Shown here one piece after another: positions 1-8,330 of a stretch of 64,000 nt of DNA. Position 1 is the stretch's first letter; the number at the start of each line of letters is the position of its first letter. The stretch is from positions 62,001 through 126,000 of the forward strand of contig JAUIKM010000004.1 in assembly GCA_030430495.1 (NCBI GenBank), given 5' to 3'. The position numbers and the translations under genes are program-made. Under the pieces are notes generated by a model, which saw only the letters and a list, made by a program, of their open reading frames with translations, did no database searches and was not told the DNA's origin. Source of the DNA: a bacterium. Lineage in GTDB: Bacteria > Bacteroidota > Ignavibacteria > Kapaibacteriales > UBA7675.

Positions 1-1076
1 GCCTGCTGCACCTCGCTACATGCATCGGCGCTTCCCTGCTGATGGCTTCCATTTTTCTGCTGTTCCCCGCCGTGCCGCAGTTTTTTGGGGAGCCGCGCCT
101 GTCCGACGTGGCGCTATACCTTCCTCTCTACGTCCTCGTCACCATTCCCCGCAGCTACTGCCTGAAATTTCTCATTCGCGATCTGCAAATGCGTGCGTTG
201 TTTTTTGTGAACCTGACCTGGTTCGCAACGATGACGATTGCAACGGTGATTGTCGAGCTGACGAGCGGTCTGCGCACGTTTGAAGACCTGGCGCTGGTGC
301 AGATGGTCGGTGCGCTCGTTTCTTCACTTCACCTGCTTTGGGTAACGCGTGAACAGCTTGTGTTCCGCAGCAAGGTCCAGGCCAACTTCCGGGCGGTTCT
401 GCGTTTCGGAATGAACCAGGCCGGTTCGATGGGGCTTCTCAGTGTCGGGAACATGCTGGACCGCCTGATCATGCAGAAGTTTTTCGGCACGGCGGGCGTT
501 GGTCTCTACGCGACGGCGCATACGTTTTTCCGGGCTTTCGACGCTCTGCGCGACGGGATGCTGGGCCTGGTCTACCCCGGCGCCGTGCAGCTGATCGCGC
601 GCAACGATGCGGACGTCATTCGCACCTTCCTGGGCAAGGCGATCAGTTTTTACCTGCTTGTAAATGTGGCGCTGTTCACGGCACTGCAGGTAGGGCTGGC
701 GGATTTCATTATTGTCGGGCTGTTGCCTGAACAGTACCACAGCGCGGCCGGCCTGTTCAAAGTTCTGATTATTGTAGCCCTGATTCATCCTTTCTGGGTT
801 TCGTGGACCTATGCAATGGCACGCGGCGACACGGATAAGTTGCTGCGCTTCACAATAGTTGCGACGTTTGCTCATCTAACGAGCAGTTGGCTGGTGGGAA
901 TGTCGATGATTCAGATGTTTATGCCTTTGCCGACAATCGCAATGCATCTGGTACTCAACATTCTCGGATTTGTGTACTTGCGCCGGCACGTACACTTGAC
1001 GCGTCACGACCTGACGCGCGCGGTGCCGGATTCGCTGCGTTACGTTAAAAAACTGGTTGAGCGGCTGCGGCCGTAG
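1..1076 (+). CDS. Polysaccharide/oligosaccharide flippase, Wzx/MVF-like (5' end outside window)
   Basis: The reading frame is open to the left edge (in-frame codons from base 3), so the start lies upstream and only about 358 residues are seen. The protein is a chain of hydrophobic helices with short charged loops and has the mid-protein motif family typical of lipid-linked oligosaccharide flippases (…GLLSVGNMLDRLIMQKFFG…, where a helix begins with an Asp-Arg pair and the next loop is FGTAGVGLYA). Such proteins move undecaprenyl-linked sugar units across the inner membrane. The first Met seen (position 42) is inside a helix and is not a convincing start. The next gene begins about 60 bases after the stop. 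Family assignment is by fold pattern, so another MATE/MVF-superfamily transporter is possible. Confidence 0.7.
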   Translation, partial: LLHLATCIGASLLMASIFLLFPAVPQFFGEPRLSDVALYLPLYVLVTIPRSYCLKFLIRDLQMRALFFVNLTWFATMTIATVIVELTSGLRTFEDLALVQMVGALVSSLHLLWVTREQLVFRSKVQANFRAVLRFGMNQAGSMGLLSVGNMLDRLIMQKFFGTAGVGLYATAHTFFRAFDALRDGMLGLVYPGAVQLIARNDADVIRTFLGKAISFYLLVNVALFTALQVGLADFIIVGLLPEQYHSAAGLFKVLIIVALIHPFWVSWTYAMARGDTDKLLRFTIVATFAHLTSSWLVGMSMIQMFMPLPTIAMHLVLNILGFVYLRRHVHLTRHDLTRAVPDSLRYVKKLVERLRP

Positions 1077-1134
1077 GTTTAAAAGTCACGGCGCGGAAAA
1101 AACGTCGGCGACGCACAAACGGGACTGCATAACA

Positions 1135-2001
1135 ATGGCTTTGATGTATCACTTCAGCAGTGTGTTCAATCGCATGCGACGGCGCTTCGGGGCGCTGCTG
1201 CGCATTATGGCGGTCGCGTGTATGATCATCCTGGGCGCGGCGATTGCGCATGCCGGCTTTCACGGCGCGACGTCGAGCCTGAACGAGCTGACCGAACAGA
1301 TTGTCATCAAGGTTTTCCTGCACGTCAACAGCGACGCGGCGGACCTCGAGCGCGTCAGCCGACGGATTTCGACGATGCCGGAAGTAGCGTCGATCGACGT
1401 CACGTCGGCCGAAGAAGCGCTGGACGAGTTTATCGCCAGATACGGACGTCCGTCGGAAAACCTGATGCCGGTCAACCCCTTCCCGATCACGATCACGGCG
1501 ATGATTCACGATCAATACCGCACGACGGAAGCGCTGCGGGGAATCACGCGCGAGTGCCGGGAGATCGGCGGCGTGGAGGACGCGCAATTCCGCACGGGAT
1601 TTGTGGAGGCCGTCAACGACCGCATCCGCCGCAACACGGCCATCTGGCTGGCGGCGGGCAGTGTGATATTGATCGTGTTCTGCGCCATGCTGCACTACAC
1701 GGTCAAACATCACGGCAGCGTGGACGCGACCAAGGCGCAGGTGCTGACCCTGATGGGCGCGCGACGGAGTTTTATCGCCGCGCCGGACCTTCTGTTTAAC
1801 TCCGCCGCAATCATTCTGGGCCTGGCGCTGGGCGCGGGCATTGTGCTCCTGCTACAGGGCGAGCTTATCGACTACGCGCCCTGGGTGCAAACGCTGGACC
1901 CGCAGGCGGTGCTGCCGGTCGGTGGAGCGGTGACGGCCGCAGCTCTGCTGATTGCCGCGCTGGCGGCGTGGCGACAGACCTCGTATCGCGCAGTGCAATA
2001 A
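1135..2001 (+). CDS. ftsX: Cell division ABC transporter permease FtsX
   Basis: FtsX is the membrane half of the FtsEX complex, which couples the divisome to peptidoglycan hydrolases. The 288-residue protein has the expected layout: a cytoplasmic N-terminus, TM1 at about 22-40, an extracytoplasmic domain at about 45-155 with the family pattern 'KVFLHV' then 'MPEVASIDVTSAEEALDEF', and three C-terminal TM segments (about 170-190, 220-245, 265-285). I chose the ATG at 1135. An in-frame start at 1057 would overlap the upstream flippase by 20 bases and add a polar, non-conserved leader; ATG 1147 is also possible. No FtsE ATPase lies beside it, which is less usual than an ftsEX operon, so FtsE would have to be encoded elsewhere. 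Confidence 0.82.
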   Translation: MALMYHFSSVFNRMRRRFGALLRIMAVACMIILGAAIAHAGFHGATSSLNELTEQIVIKVFLHVNSDAADLERVSRRISTMPEVASIDVTSAEEALDEFIARYGRPSENLMPVNPFPITITAMIHDQYRTTEALRGITRECREIGGVEDAQFRTGFVEAVNDRIRRNTAIWLAAGSVILIVFCAMLHYTVKHHGSVDATKAQVLTLMGARRSFIAAPDLLFNSAAIILGLALGAGIVLLLQGELIDYAPWVQTLDPQAVLPVGGAVTAAALLIAALAAWRQTSYRAVQ

Positions 2002-2175
2002 GACGGAAATTGAATGTTCATCGACATCCGGAGCCATTAGAGGCAGATGCGGGAGGGCGGCCCCTTTGAGCCTTCTCTCCGGATGACAAACAAAAAAATC
2101 ACGCCGTGCGGTTTTGTTAAGTCGGCGGCACAGGTTTCCCGGATTGTTAAACGCAATCAACAACTCCGTCAGTTA

Positions 2176-3258
2176 ATGAATAAAATCGATCGATATATCC
2201 TGCGGCACTTTCTCTCGACGCTCATTTTCAGCATCGGAGCGCTCAGCATAGTGTTTGTGGTCGTCAGTCTGTTTGAAAAAATGGACGATTTTATCGACCA
2301 CGATACGCCCGGCAATATCATTATCAAATACTACATCAACTATCTGCCGGACATTATCAAGGTACTCTTCCCCGTCGGCATGCTGCTCTCGGCCTTGTTT
2401 ACGACCGGGCGGCTTTCGAACAGCAATGAGATCACGGCCATGAAAGCGGCGGGCATGAGCCTCTACCGCTATATCACGCCGCTGATGGTCCTGGCGATGA
2501 TGTTAAGTGTCGGGCAGTTGTATTTTAACGGTTGGGTCGTGCCCAATGCCAACCGCGTCAAGACCGACATAGAACGCGAATACCTGAAAAAGGGCGATGA
2601 CGTCACGAGCTTCAGCCGACTGGATTTCCGCGACGCGCCGCTGCGCAATGTGCGCATGGGTTATTACAACGACGTCTCGCGCCGCGGCAGTTCGATGAAT
2701 ATCGAGGAGTTTTCCAGCGAGGAAAGTCCGCGTATTGTGAGCAGTTTTACGGCGCCGCGATTTACCTGGAGCGACTCTTTAAACAGCTGGTTGATGTACG
2801 AGGTGACGGAACGGCGGTTCAGCGCAGACGACCACGAATTGCTGTTCCACGATTCGCTGGAAGCGCCGGTTAACATTACGCCGCACGAAATCATCAACAT
2901 GCAGCGCAAGAGCACGGAGCTGACATTCAAGGAACTTAAACACCACATCATTCTGGCGTCGCGCGGCGGCGAGGATGTGCGCCGCGAGTGGATCGACTAC
3001 TACGGTCAGCACGCCCTGCCTTTTGCCAATTTTATCGTGGTGCTGTTCGGCATTCCCTTTTCCGGCGGCAAACGCAAAGGCGGCCTGGCGCTGGAAATTG
3101 CGGCGGCGATGTTCATCGCTTTTCTCTATCTCGTCTTCACGAAGGTCGGTCAGACGGTCGGTTACGCGGCCAACCTGGACCCGGTGCTGAGCGGCTGGCT
3201 GGCCAACGCCGTCTTTCTGGTCGCCGGAATTATTAATATCTTCCGCCTGCGATCCTGA
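2176..3258 (+). CDS. LptF/LptG-family LPS export permease (YjgP/YjgQ)
   Basis: This is a permease of the LptB2FG transporter, which extracts LPS from the inner membrane and feeds the LptC-A-D bridge. The 360-residue protein matches family length. It opens with the typical 'MNKIDRYILRHFLSTLIF' segment, a long TM1 (about 10-32), TM2-3 around 55-110 with the family signature 'SNSNEITAMKAAGMS' (83-97), a periplasmic beta-jellyroll-like region (about 125-270) and three C-terminal TM helices. The ATG at 2176 is preferred because an upstream in-frame start (2047) would add a polar leader before the conserved N-terminus. It resembles LptG slightly more than LptF, but only one of the two is present here. 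Confidence 0.85.
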   Translation: MNKIDRYILRHFLSTLIFSIGALSIVFVVVSLFEKMDDFIDHDTPGNIIIKYYINYLPDIIKVLFPVGMLLSALFTTGRLSNSNEITAMKAAGMSLYRYITPLMVLAMMLSVGQLYFNGWVVPNANRVKTDIEREYLKKGDDVTSFSRLDFRDAPLRNVRMGYYNDVSRRGSSMNIEEFSSEESPRIVSSFTAPRFTWSDSLNSWLMYEVTERRFSADDHELLFHDSLEAPVNITPHEIINMQRKSTELTFKELKHHIILASRGGEDVRREWIDYYGQHALPFANFIVVLFGIPFSGGKRKGGLALEIAAAMFIAFLYLVFTKVGQTVGYAANLDPVLSGWLANAVFLVAGIINIFRLRS

Positions 3259-3298
3259 TTCGCGGACGACCGCGTGCGACATACAGCCAACGGGGACC

Positions 3299-4099
3299 AT
3301 GGAACAGATTCAGACTTTATCGACCATTCGCGGGCGCGAGATTTTGCGCTCCATCTACCGCGACATGCGTTTTGAGCGCCAATTGAGCAGCACGGCGGTG
3401 CTGACGGCCTGCCTGCGCATCTGCATCGGCGAGCGCGATCTGATGCGATACGGCCGCGACGACATCACGATCGTACATCCGCTCGGCCTGTTTGCCGGCG
3501 TCAGCCTGTGGCTGCAGGAGATAGTCAACCGTTTTTACTTTTCCACCATATCCTCTCTTGTTTACCTCGGAGCGGCAATCCTCCTGTTAATCGTCGGGGC
3601 TTTCCGTTTCACGTCCTTTATCGGCAGCGAATTTGTGGTGGCGGGCATAGCGCTGGAGGCGGGGCTGCTGATGCTTCTGTTTGTCATTATGTTCTTCTCG
3701 CCGTCGGACGACTACCTGGATCCCGACGCCGGCGGCGCGGAAGACTCGGAGTCCGAACTGAACCAGATTGTGCGGGAAATAGGCGAGATTTCCAGCGACT
3801 ACGCGGCGTTTTCGAATCAGGTGGACGACGTCACGGCCACGCTGAGCAGCCTGGCGGCGCGCCAGGATCAACTGATCGAGGTGATGCGCGAGAGCACGCG
3901 CCAGAATGCGCTGATGGTGGCGCCGCAGCCGCAGCTGCTGGAAACGATGCAGAAAACAAATCAGGCGCTGCACGAATTCACGGAAACCGTCCAGAATCTC
4001 GTCGGCGCGGCCCAGGCTCTGCGCCGCGAAGAGGTTGAACGCTCGGTGCGCCAGGAAGTTGAACGCCTGCTGGCCGGACGCCTGAACGACAAACAATGA
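3299..4099 (+). CDS. GldL-like T9SS motor subunit (divergent)
   Basis: This 266-residue protein has an 80-residue charged N-terminal region, two adjacent TM helices (about 83-103 and 112-134), then a long cytoplasmic coiled coil (about 145-265). The TM pair resembles GldL: a basic residue closing TM1 (Arg103 in 'VGAFRFTSFIG') and a membrane-buried Glu in TM2 (Glu120 in 'AGIALEAGLLML'), comparable to the GALFK…TEAG pattern of flavobacterial GldL. GldL with GldM forms the proton-driven rotary motor that powers type IX secretion and gliding. The next gene overlaps by four bases (ATGA) and looks like GldM, which strengthens the call. The N-terminal extension is not typical of GldL. Without a profile search this stays a structural-pattern assignment. 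Confidence 0.58.
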   Translation: MEQIQTLSTIRGREILRSIYRDMRFERQLSSTAVLTACLRICIGERDLMRYGRDDITIVHPLGLFAGVSLWLQEIVNRFYFSTISSLVYLGAAILLLIVGAFRFTSFIGSEFVVAGIALEAGLLMLLFVIMFFSPSDDYLDPDAGGAEDSESELNQIVREIGEISSDYAAFSNQVDDVTATLSSLAARQDQLIEVMRESTRQNALMVAPQPQLLETMQKTNQALHEFTETVQNLVGAAQALRREEVERSVRQEVERLLAGRLNDKQ

Positions 4100-5631
4100 A
4101 AAAGCCGCCCAATCAAGCACTGCGCCGCCGCCGCGGCGTCGAAATCTACTTCGTCCTTTACCTGACGGCTTTGCTGCTCTTGATGCTGGACAAACGCGGC
4201 ACGGACACCAAGCCGGACGAGGAACTGGTCATCGGGCTGCTGCAAACCAACTTTTCGATTCAGGCTGAAAAAAACCTGCTGAACTGCACCGCCCTGCGCA
4301 CCGAAGACGGCCTGCAAATTATCTCGCTCGACTCGGTCAACACCATCTTCAGCAAGGGCAATGTCACCGACGTGCAGTACGATTTTACCATCATCGACGT
4401 GGCGCGCAACCGCAACTACGTGATCAATGAAAATCAGCAACCGGACGGCCAGGTCGGCTACGGCTACCGGCGCCTGGATGAAGGCGAGCGCGCGGTGTTC
4501 AACTGGAAGCCGGACCTCAGCAGCGGCGACCGCGCGGTCTACACGATCCGCGTCGAGGCCAGCGCCAAACCGCTCGTGCCGGCGCGTATCACCTCTCCGG
4601 AACAGCGCCGACAACTCGAAAAAATTATCGAGGAAGGCGATCAGCGCGTCGACGCCGACACGCGTTTTCAGCTGGCGGTGACCTTTGTGGGCGACGCAAA
4701 CATCGCAGCCAATCTTGAGAATGACAACCCGGTGGACACGGTCACGCGGGTTATTTACCAGCAGGGCGATCAGCCGGTTACGGTCATCAACGCGCCGGCG
4801 GGCAACATTACCTTCAGCCCGGCCAACGCGGCTGTTTACGCGGTGGCGAATGCACGCTGGCACAACCGCATCGTCGTCGGCGGCATCGACCTGAAAAACG
4901 ACCTGGCGGAATCGCCGGAAATCAGCGTTGACGGCGAAGGCGAGGCGGCAATAGCTTCCATCGACGATGGCGCAATCCGCGTGGACGGCACGGCGCCGAC
5001 CAAAGGCCAGATGCGTGTGACGCTACGGCTGCGTCGTCGCAGCGACGACCAGACGGCAGGCGTATCATTCGACGTGCGCACGCGCCCCCTCCCCGCCGCA
5101 CTGACGCCCGCGCGCATGTATCCCGGCCTGAGCTACAACTTTGACCCGCGTTTTCCGGCGCTTGTCGGACAGGACGTCAAAGCGGTCCTGCGCGACGCCG
5201 CCGGGCGCGAGCGCCACGTAAGCGTCCAGGGCGAGGCATTTTCGTTTACGCCGCAGCGCAGCGACATAGGTGCGGATTTTGAGTTGATCCGCAGCGTCAA
5301 CGGCAAGACGATCGCTACGAGTTCACTGATTCCCGTGCGCGACTTCCCGTTGCCGGAAATCGCCGAGGTAAACAAGCAGTCCGGCAAGGCGATCGTGCGC
5401 ACGCGCGCTTATGGCGGACCGCAGAGCAGCAATCGCATTTCGATTAAAATCGACGGCAACGCCCAGGTGGTCAGCGAGCGCCACGGCGAGTGGGAGTACC
5501 TGCCGGAGGGCAACATGCACATCCAGGTGTTTGAAGTTGAGCCGCGCGACAGAAACAAGGCCTTTGAGTTCAGCGTGAAGGCAGTGGACAGGAATGGGCG
5601 TGAGAGTGAGAAGCGGGATGTTGGGGGGTGA
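4096..5631 (+). CDS. GldM-like T9SS motor subunit (divergent)
   Basis: This 511-residue protein has a short Arg-rich cytoplasmic N-terminus, one TM helix (about 15-31, 'VEIYFVLYLTALLLLML') and a long periplasmic part built of beta-rich, Ig-like segments. That is the architecture and length of GldM (about 515 residues), whose single helix sits inside the GldL ring while its D1-D4 domains span the periplasm. Its start overlaps the GldL-like gene by four bases, so the two are probably translationally coupled in a fixed ratio. A late repeat-like region around 310-450 ('PRFPALVGQDVKAVLRD') would be D3/D4. Primary sequence similarity to textbook GldM is weak by eye, so another anchored Ig-like protein cannot be excluded. 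gldK and gldN are not in the window. Confidence 0.52.
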   Translation: MKKPPNQALRRRRGVEIYFVLYLTALLLLMLDKRGTDTKPDEELVIGLLQTNFSIQAEKNLLNCTALRTEDGLQIISLDSVNTIFSKGNVTDVQYDFTIIDVARNRNYVINENQQPDGQVGYGYRRLDEGERAVFNWKPDLSSGDRAVYTIRVEASAKPLVPARITSPEQRRQLEKIIEEGDQRVDADTRFQLAVTFVGDANIAANLENDNPVDTVTRVIYQQGDQPVTVINAPAGNITFSPANAAVYAVANARWHNRIVVGGIDLKNDLAESPEISVDGEGEAAIASIDDGAIRVDGTAPTKGQMRVTLRLRRRSDDQTAGVSFDVRTRPLPAALTPARMYPGLSYNFDPRFPALVGQDVKAVLRDAAGRERHVSVQGEAFSFTPQRSDIGADFELIRSVNGKTIATSSLIPVRDFPLPEIAEVNKQSGKAIVRTRAYGGPQSSNRISIKIDGNAQVVSERHGEWEYLPEGNMHIQVFEVEPRDRNKAFEFSVKAVDRNGRESEKRDVGG

Positions 5632-5741
5632 GGCTGTGGTGAAATTTTCGGGGTTATCGATCGTTCAACCCGTTTTAAGGCATAAAAAAACAAGCTGCGC
5701 AATCATGGCGGAACTTCGCCGTTCCCATTTAGAATCCTATT

Positions 5742-6923
5742 ATGGCCGAGTTTAAGGAATCAAAGACGTCAGCAGGATCGAAGCGTCGCGACGCCAACAA
5801 GGGTGCTGCGCAAAAAACGCGATCGCGTAAAAAAACCTATGCATTGATCGACTTGTTCTGCGGCGCGGGCGGCATGACACTTGGCTTTTCCAACGCTTTC
5901 AAACAGCCCTTCAAATCTGTGTGGGCGAATGATTTTTCCCCCGCCTGCGCCCTCACCTACAATGCCAACTTTGGGAATCACTGTCTGGCGGGCGACATTG
6001 TCGACATTCTGGAAGACAGTTCTGTTAAGATCCCTCAAGCGGATGTCGTAATCGGCGGACCGCCTTGCCAGGGCTTCAGCCTGCTCAACAAAAACAGAAC
6101 AAACGATCCACGCAAACAGTTGTGGCGTCCTTATCTGGAGATTGTCAAACGCTCAAATGCCTCCGTATTTGTGATGGAGAATGTTCCCCAATTGTTAAAC
6201 AGTGTGGAACACGGCCAGATTGCGGAACTGGCTGAGTCCATGGGGTTCAGCATGAGGTGGGGAAAACTGCTCGCGGCTGATTACGGCGTACCTCAAACGC
6301 GACAACGAGCATTCATCATTGGATTTAAGGGCGATATCAGTTCGCTGGTGTTTCCGCCGCTGAAAACACATTTCAACCCGCGGACGGATCAAACTCTTCC
6401 GGAGACCACACATGTTAAAAAGCCCAGTCCGTGGCGAACGGTCAGAGACGCCATTGGAGATCTCCCACAGCCGGAGGGCACCGAGCTTCGCGATGAACCT
6501 GGACCATTAAACATCCACTTCGGACGCAATCCCACAGAAAAAAGCATTAAACGCTACAAGGCCATACCTGAAGAAGGCATGAATCGTTTCGACTTGCTGG
6601 AACGCGCTCCCGACATAACTCCCGATTGCTGGAAACGGAAAAAATCGGGAGGAACCGACCTGTTTGGACGCATGTGGTGGGATCGGCCTTCATTTACCAT
6701 CCGAACGGAATTTTTCAAGCCGGAGAAAGGTCGCTACCTACACCCCGAGCAACACCGGCCAATAACTCATCGAGAAGCTGCGCGCCTGCAAAGTTTTCCG
6801 GATGACTTTGAATTCAAAGGGTCTAAAACCGAGATTGCACGCCAGATCGGCAATGCCGTCCCCCCCTTGCTCGCGGCCAGATTGGCTGAAACGGTAGTTG
6901 CCCTTCTTAAACAGAATTCCTGA
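5742..6923 (+). CDS. DNA (cytosine-5-)-methyltransferase
   Basis: A type II modification enzyme that methylates cytosine C5 from S-adenosylmethionine. The 393-residue protein has a basic N-terminal tail (1-32), motif I 'LIDLFCGAGGMTLGF', motif IV with the catalytic Cys109 ('GGPPCQGFS'), motif VI 'ENVP', motif VIII 'QTRQRAF', a variable target-recognition region (about 210-320) and motifs IX-X ('REAARLQSFPDDF', 'QIGNAVPP'). It begins a three-gene block with Vsr and an HNH nuclease, so it is the M subunit of a restriction-modification system. Codon use in this block is less GC-rich than its surroundings (many AAA, TTT and ATT codons), which fits horizontal acquisition. Confidence 0.95.
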   Translation: MAEFKESKTSAGSKRRDANKGAAQKTRSRKKTYALIDLFCGAGGMTLGFSNAFKQPFKSVWANDFSPACALTYNANFGNHCLAGDIVDILEDSSVKIPQADVVIGGPPCQGFSLLNKNRTNDPRKQLWRPYLEIVKRSNASVFVMENVPQLLNSVEHGQIAELAESMGFSMRWGKLLAADYGVPQTRQRAFIIGFKGDISSLVFPPLKTHFNPRTDQTLPETTHVKKPSPWRTVRDAIGDLPQPEGTELRDEPGPLNIHFGRNPTEKSIKRYKAIPEEGMNRFDLLERAPDITPDCWKRKKSGGTDLFGRMWWDRPSFTIRTEFFKPEKGRYLHPEQHRPITHREAARLQSFPDDFEFKGSKTEIARQIGNAVPPLLAARLAETVVALLKQNS

Positions 6924-6939
6924 ACTACCTGAGATTCAC

Positions 6940-7350
6940 ATGGACGTTTTCAACAAAGCCAAACGTCGCCAGATCATGTCGAACGTCAGGAATCGGAACA
7001 CGACACCGGAAAAGCAAGTGCGGTCCTGCCTGCACAAAATGGGATACAGATTCCGCCTGCACCGCAAGGACCTCCCCGGCACTCCGGACATCGTCCTGCC
7101 GAAGTACAGAACCGCGGTTTTTGTGCATGGATGTTTTTGGCACGGGCACCCCGGATGCAAACGCGCCAAAAGACCCTCGACACAAATCGAATTCTGGAAC
7201 CGGAAACTTAACAAAAACATTGAACGCGACCTGAAAGCCCGTCGCAACCTGAAATTATTGGGCTGGAAGGTATTTATCGTTTGGGAGTGTGAAACGAGAA
7301 ACGCCGATTTCCTGCGCACAAAACTCAGTAGTATGTTGCCGCTTGTTTGA
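6940..7350 (+). CDS. vsr: Very short patch repair endonuclease Vsr
   Basis: Vsr nicks DNA next to T:G mismatches left when 5-methylcytosine deaminates, so C-to-T mutations at methylated sites are repaired. The 136-residue protein carries the family landmarks: 'MSNVRNRNTTPEK' near the N-terminus (substrate clamp), 'GTPDIVLPKYRTAVFVHGCFWHGH' with the catalytic Asp and the His/Cys zinc ligands, and the C-terminal 'GWKVFIVWECE'. ATG 6940 starts the conserved N-terminus; a frame-consistent earlier start would lie inside the methyltransferase gene. Placement directly behind a C5 methyltransferase is the classic dcm-vsr arrangement and shows that the upstream enzyme makes 5mC. Confidence 0.95.
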   Translation: MDVFNKAKRRQIMSNVRNRNTTPEKQVRSCLHKMGYRFRLHRKDLPGTPDIVLPKYRTAVFVHGCFWHGHPGCKRAKRPSTQIEFWNRKLNKNIERDLKARRNLKLLGWKVFIVWECETRNADFLRTKLSSMLPLV

Positions 7351-7384
7351 ACGACCTTCCACAACCAGATCATACAACACACAT

Positions 7385-8323
7385 ATGTTGAATCAAGATC
7401 AGTATTCCGAACCTCTGCGCGAACTACAAAATCTGCAGCGCTTTTTGCAGGACTATCAATACAAATTGCAGAACGAAGACCTGAGAAGTAAAGTCCTGAG
7501 TTTGCTTCCGGCTATTGGCATGCTGCGGAAACTGGGACAATCTCTGGTTCCGGAGCACGATTCCATGAGTGCAAGAGATCGGATTCTAAAGTATTTCAGA
7601 CTCTATCCCATGACAGTAATTTCAGGGGACGAGATTTTCCTCGTTTCCGGCATTCAGGAATACGCCCGTAGAATTCGTGAATTGCGGCGAGATTTTGGAT
7701 GGCACATTATGAGCGGCGTAACAACGCTGGAGTACGGCTCCGTTGAATATGGGTCGGCTATTGAGAACATTGTCGGCACAATGTCTCCTTCGGACTACAT
7801 TCTCACCACCGACATACAAAACAAAGAAAGCGCCTACTTAAACAACGTAGCTCTGGATCTCAGGAAACGCCAATCGGGCGGCAAGCAGAAAATTCTCGAC
7901 TTCCTCTTGAGTAATGTCGGCAAGGCGGTATCAGGCGAAACCCTTCGTTACATTGCCAATGACAGCAAAGAATGGGCGCGCCGCGTGCGCGAACTGCGGA
8001 CCGAAGACGGCTGGGACATCAGAACAAAACACAACGGAAGCCCCGATCTTCCGGTGGGCATGTATGTTTTAGTCTCCGATGTCCAATCTGATGTTGTTAA
8101 ACGCGATGTCCCCAAAGTATTGCGAAACAAGGTAGTCAGACGCGACAATCAAACCTGCACTACCTGCGGCTGGAACAAAAGAAACAGCGCCAGGGGCGAC
8201 TTCAGATTTCTGGAGGTTCACCACGAAGTCCCGCTCCACCAGGGCGGATCAAATGACATCGACAATCTGACGACTTTGTGCAACCGCTGCCACGACCGCA
8301 TACACAAGCACGACTATACCTGA
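7385..8323 (+). CDS. HNH endonuclease with duplicated N-terminal module, probable restriction enzyme
   Basis: This 312-residue protein ends in a zinc-bound HNH nuclease domain (about 248-310): Cys258/Cys261 and Cys299/Cys302 are the metal knuckles, His279-His280 ('LEVHHEVPLHQGG') the catalytic region and 'NLTTLCNRCHDRIH' the closing motif. Before it lie two copies of one winged-helix-like module: residues 65-110 (RILKYF…VSGIQEYARRIRELRRDFGW) and 168-212 (KILDFL…ANDSKEWARRVRELRTEDGW). These probably bind DNA. Directly downstream of the methyltransferase and vsr, it is the likely restriction partner. Start ATG 7385 follows the vsr stop by about 35 bases; an in-frame start inside vsr (7289) is less likely. 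The recognition sequence cannot be read from the protein. Confidence 0.85.
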   Translation: MLNQDQYSEPLRELQNLQRFLQDYQYKLQNEDLRSKVLSLLPAIGMLRKLGQSLVPEHDSMSARDRILKYFRLYPMTVISGDEIFLVSGIQEYARRIRELRRDFGWHIMSGVTTLEYGSVEYGSAIENIVGTMSPSDYILTTDIQNKESAYLNNVALDLRKRQSGGKQKILDFLLSNVGKAVSGETLRYIANDSKEWARRVRELRTEDGWDIRTKHNGSPDLPVGMYVLVSDVQSDVVKRDVPKVLRNKVVRRDNQTCTTCGWNKRNSARGDFRFLEVHHEVPLHQGGSNDIDNLTTLCNRCHDRIHKHDYT

Positions 8324-8330
8324 CGCCGGC

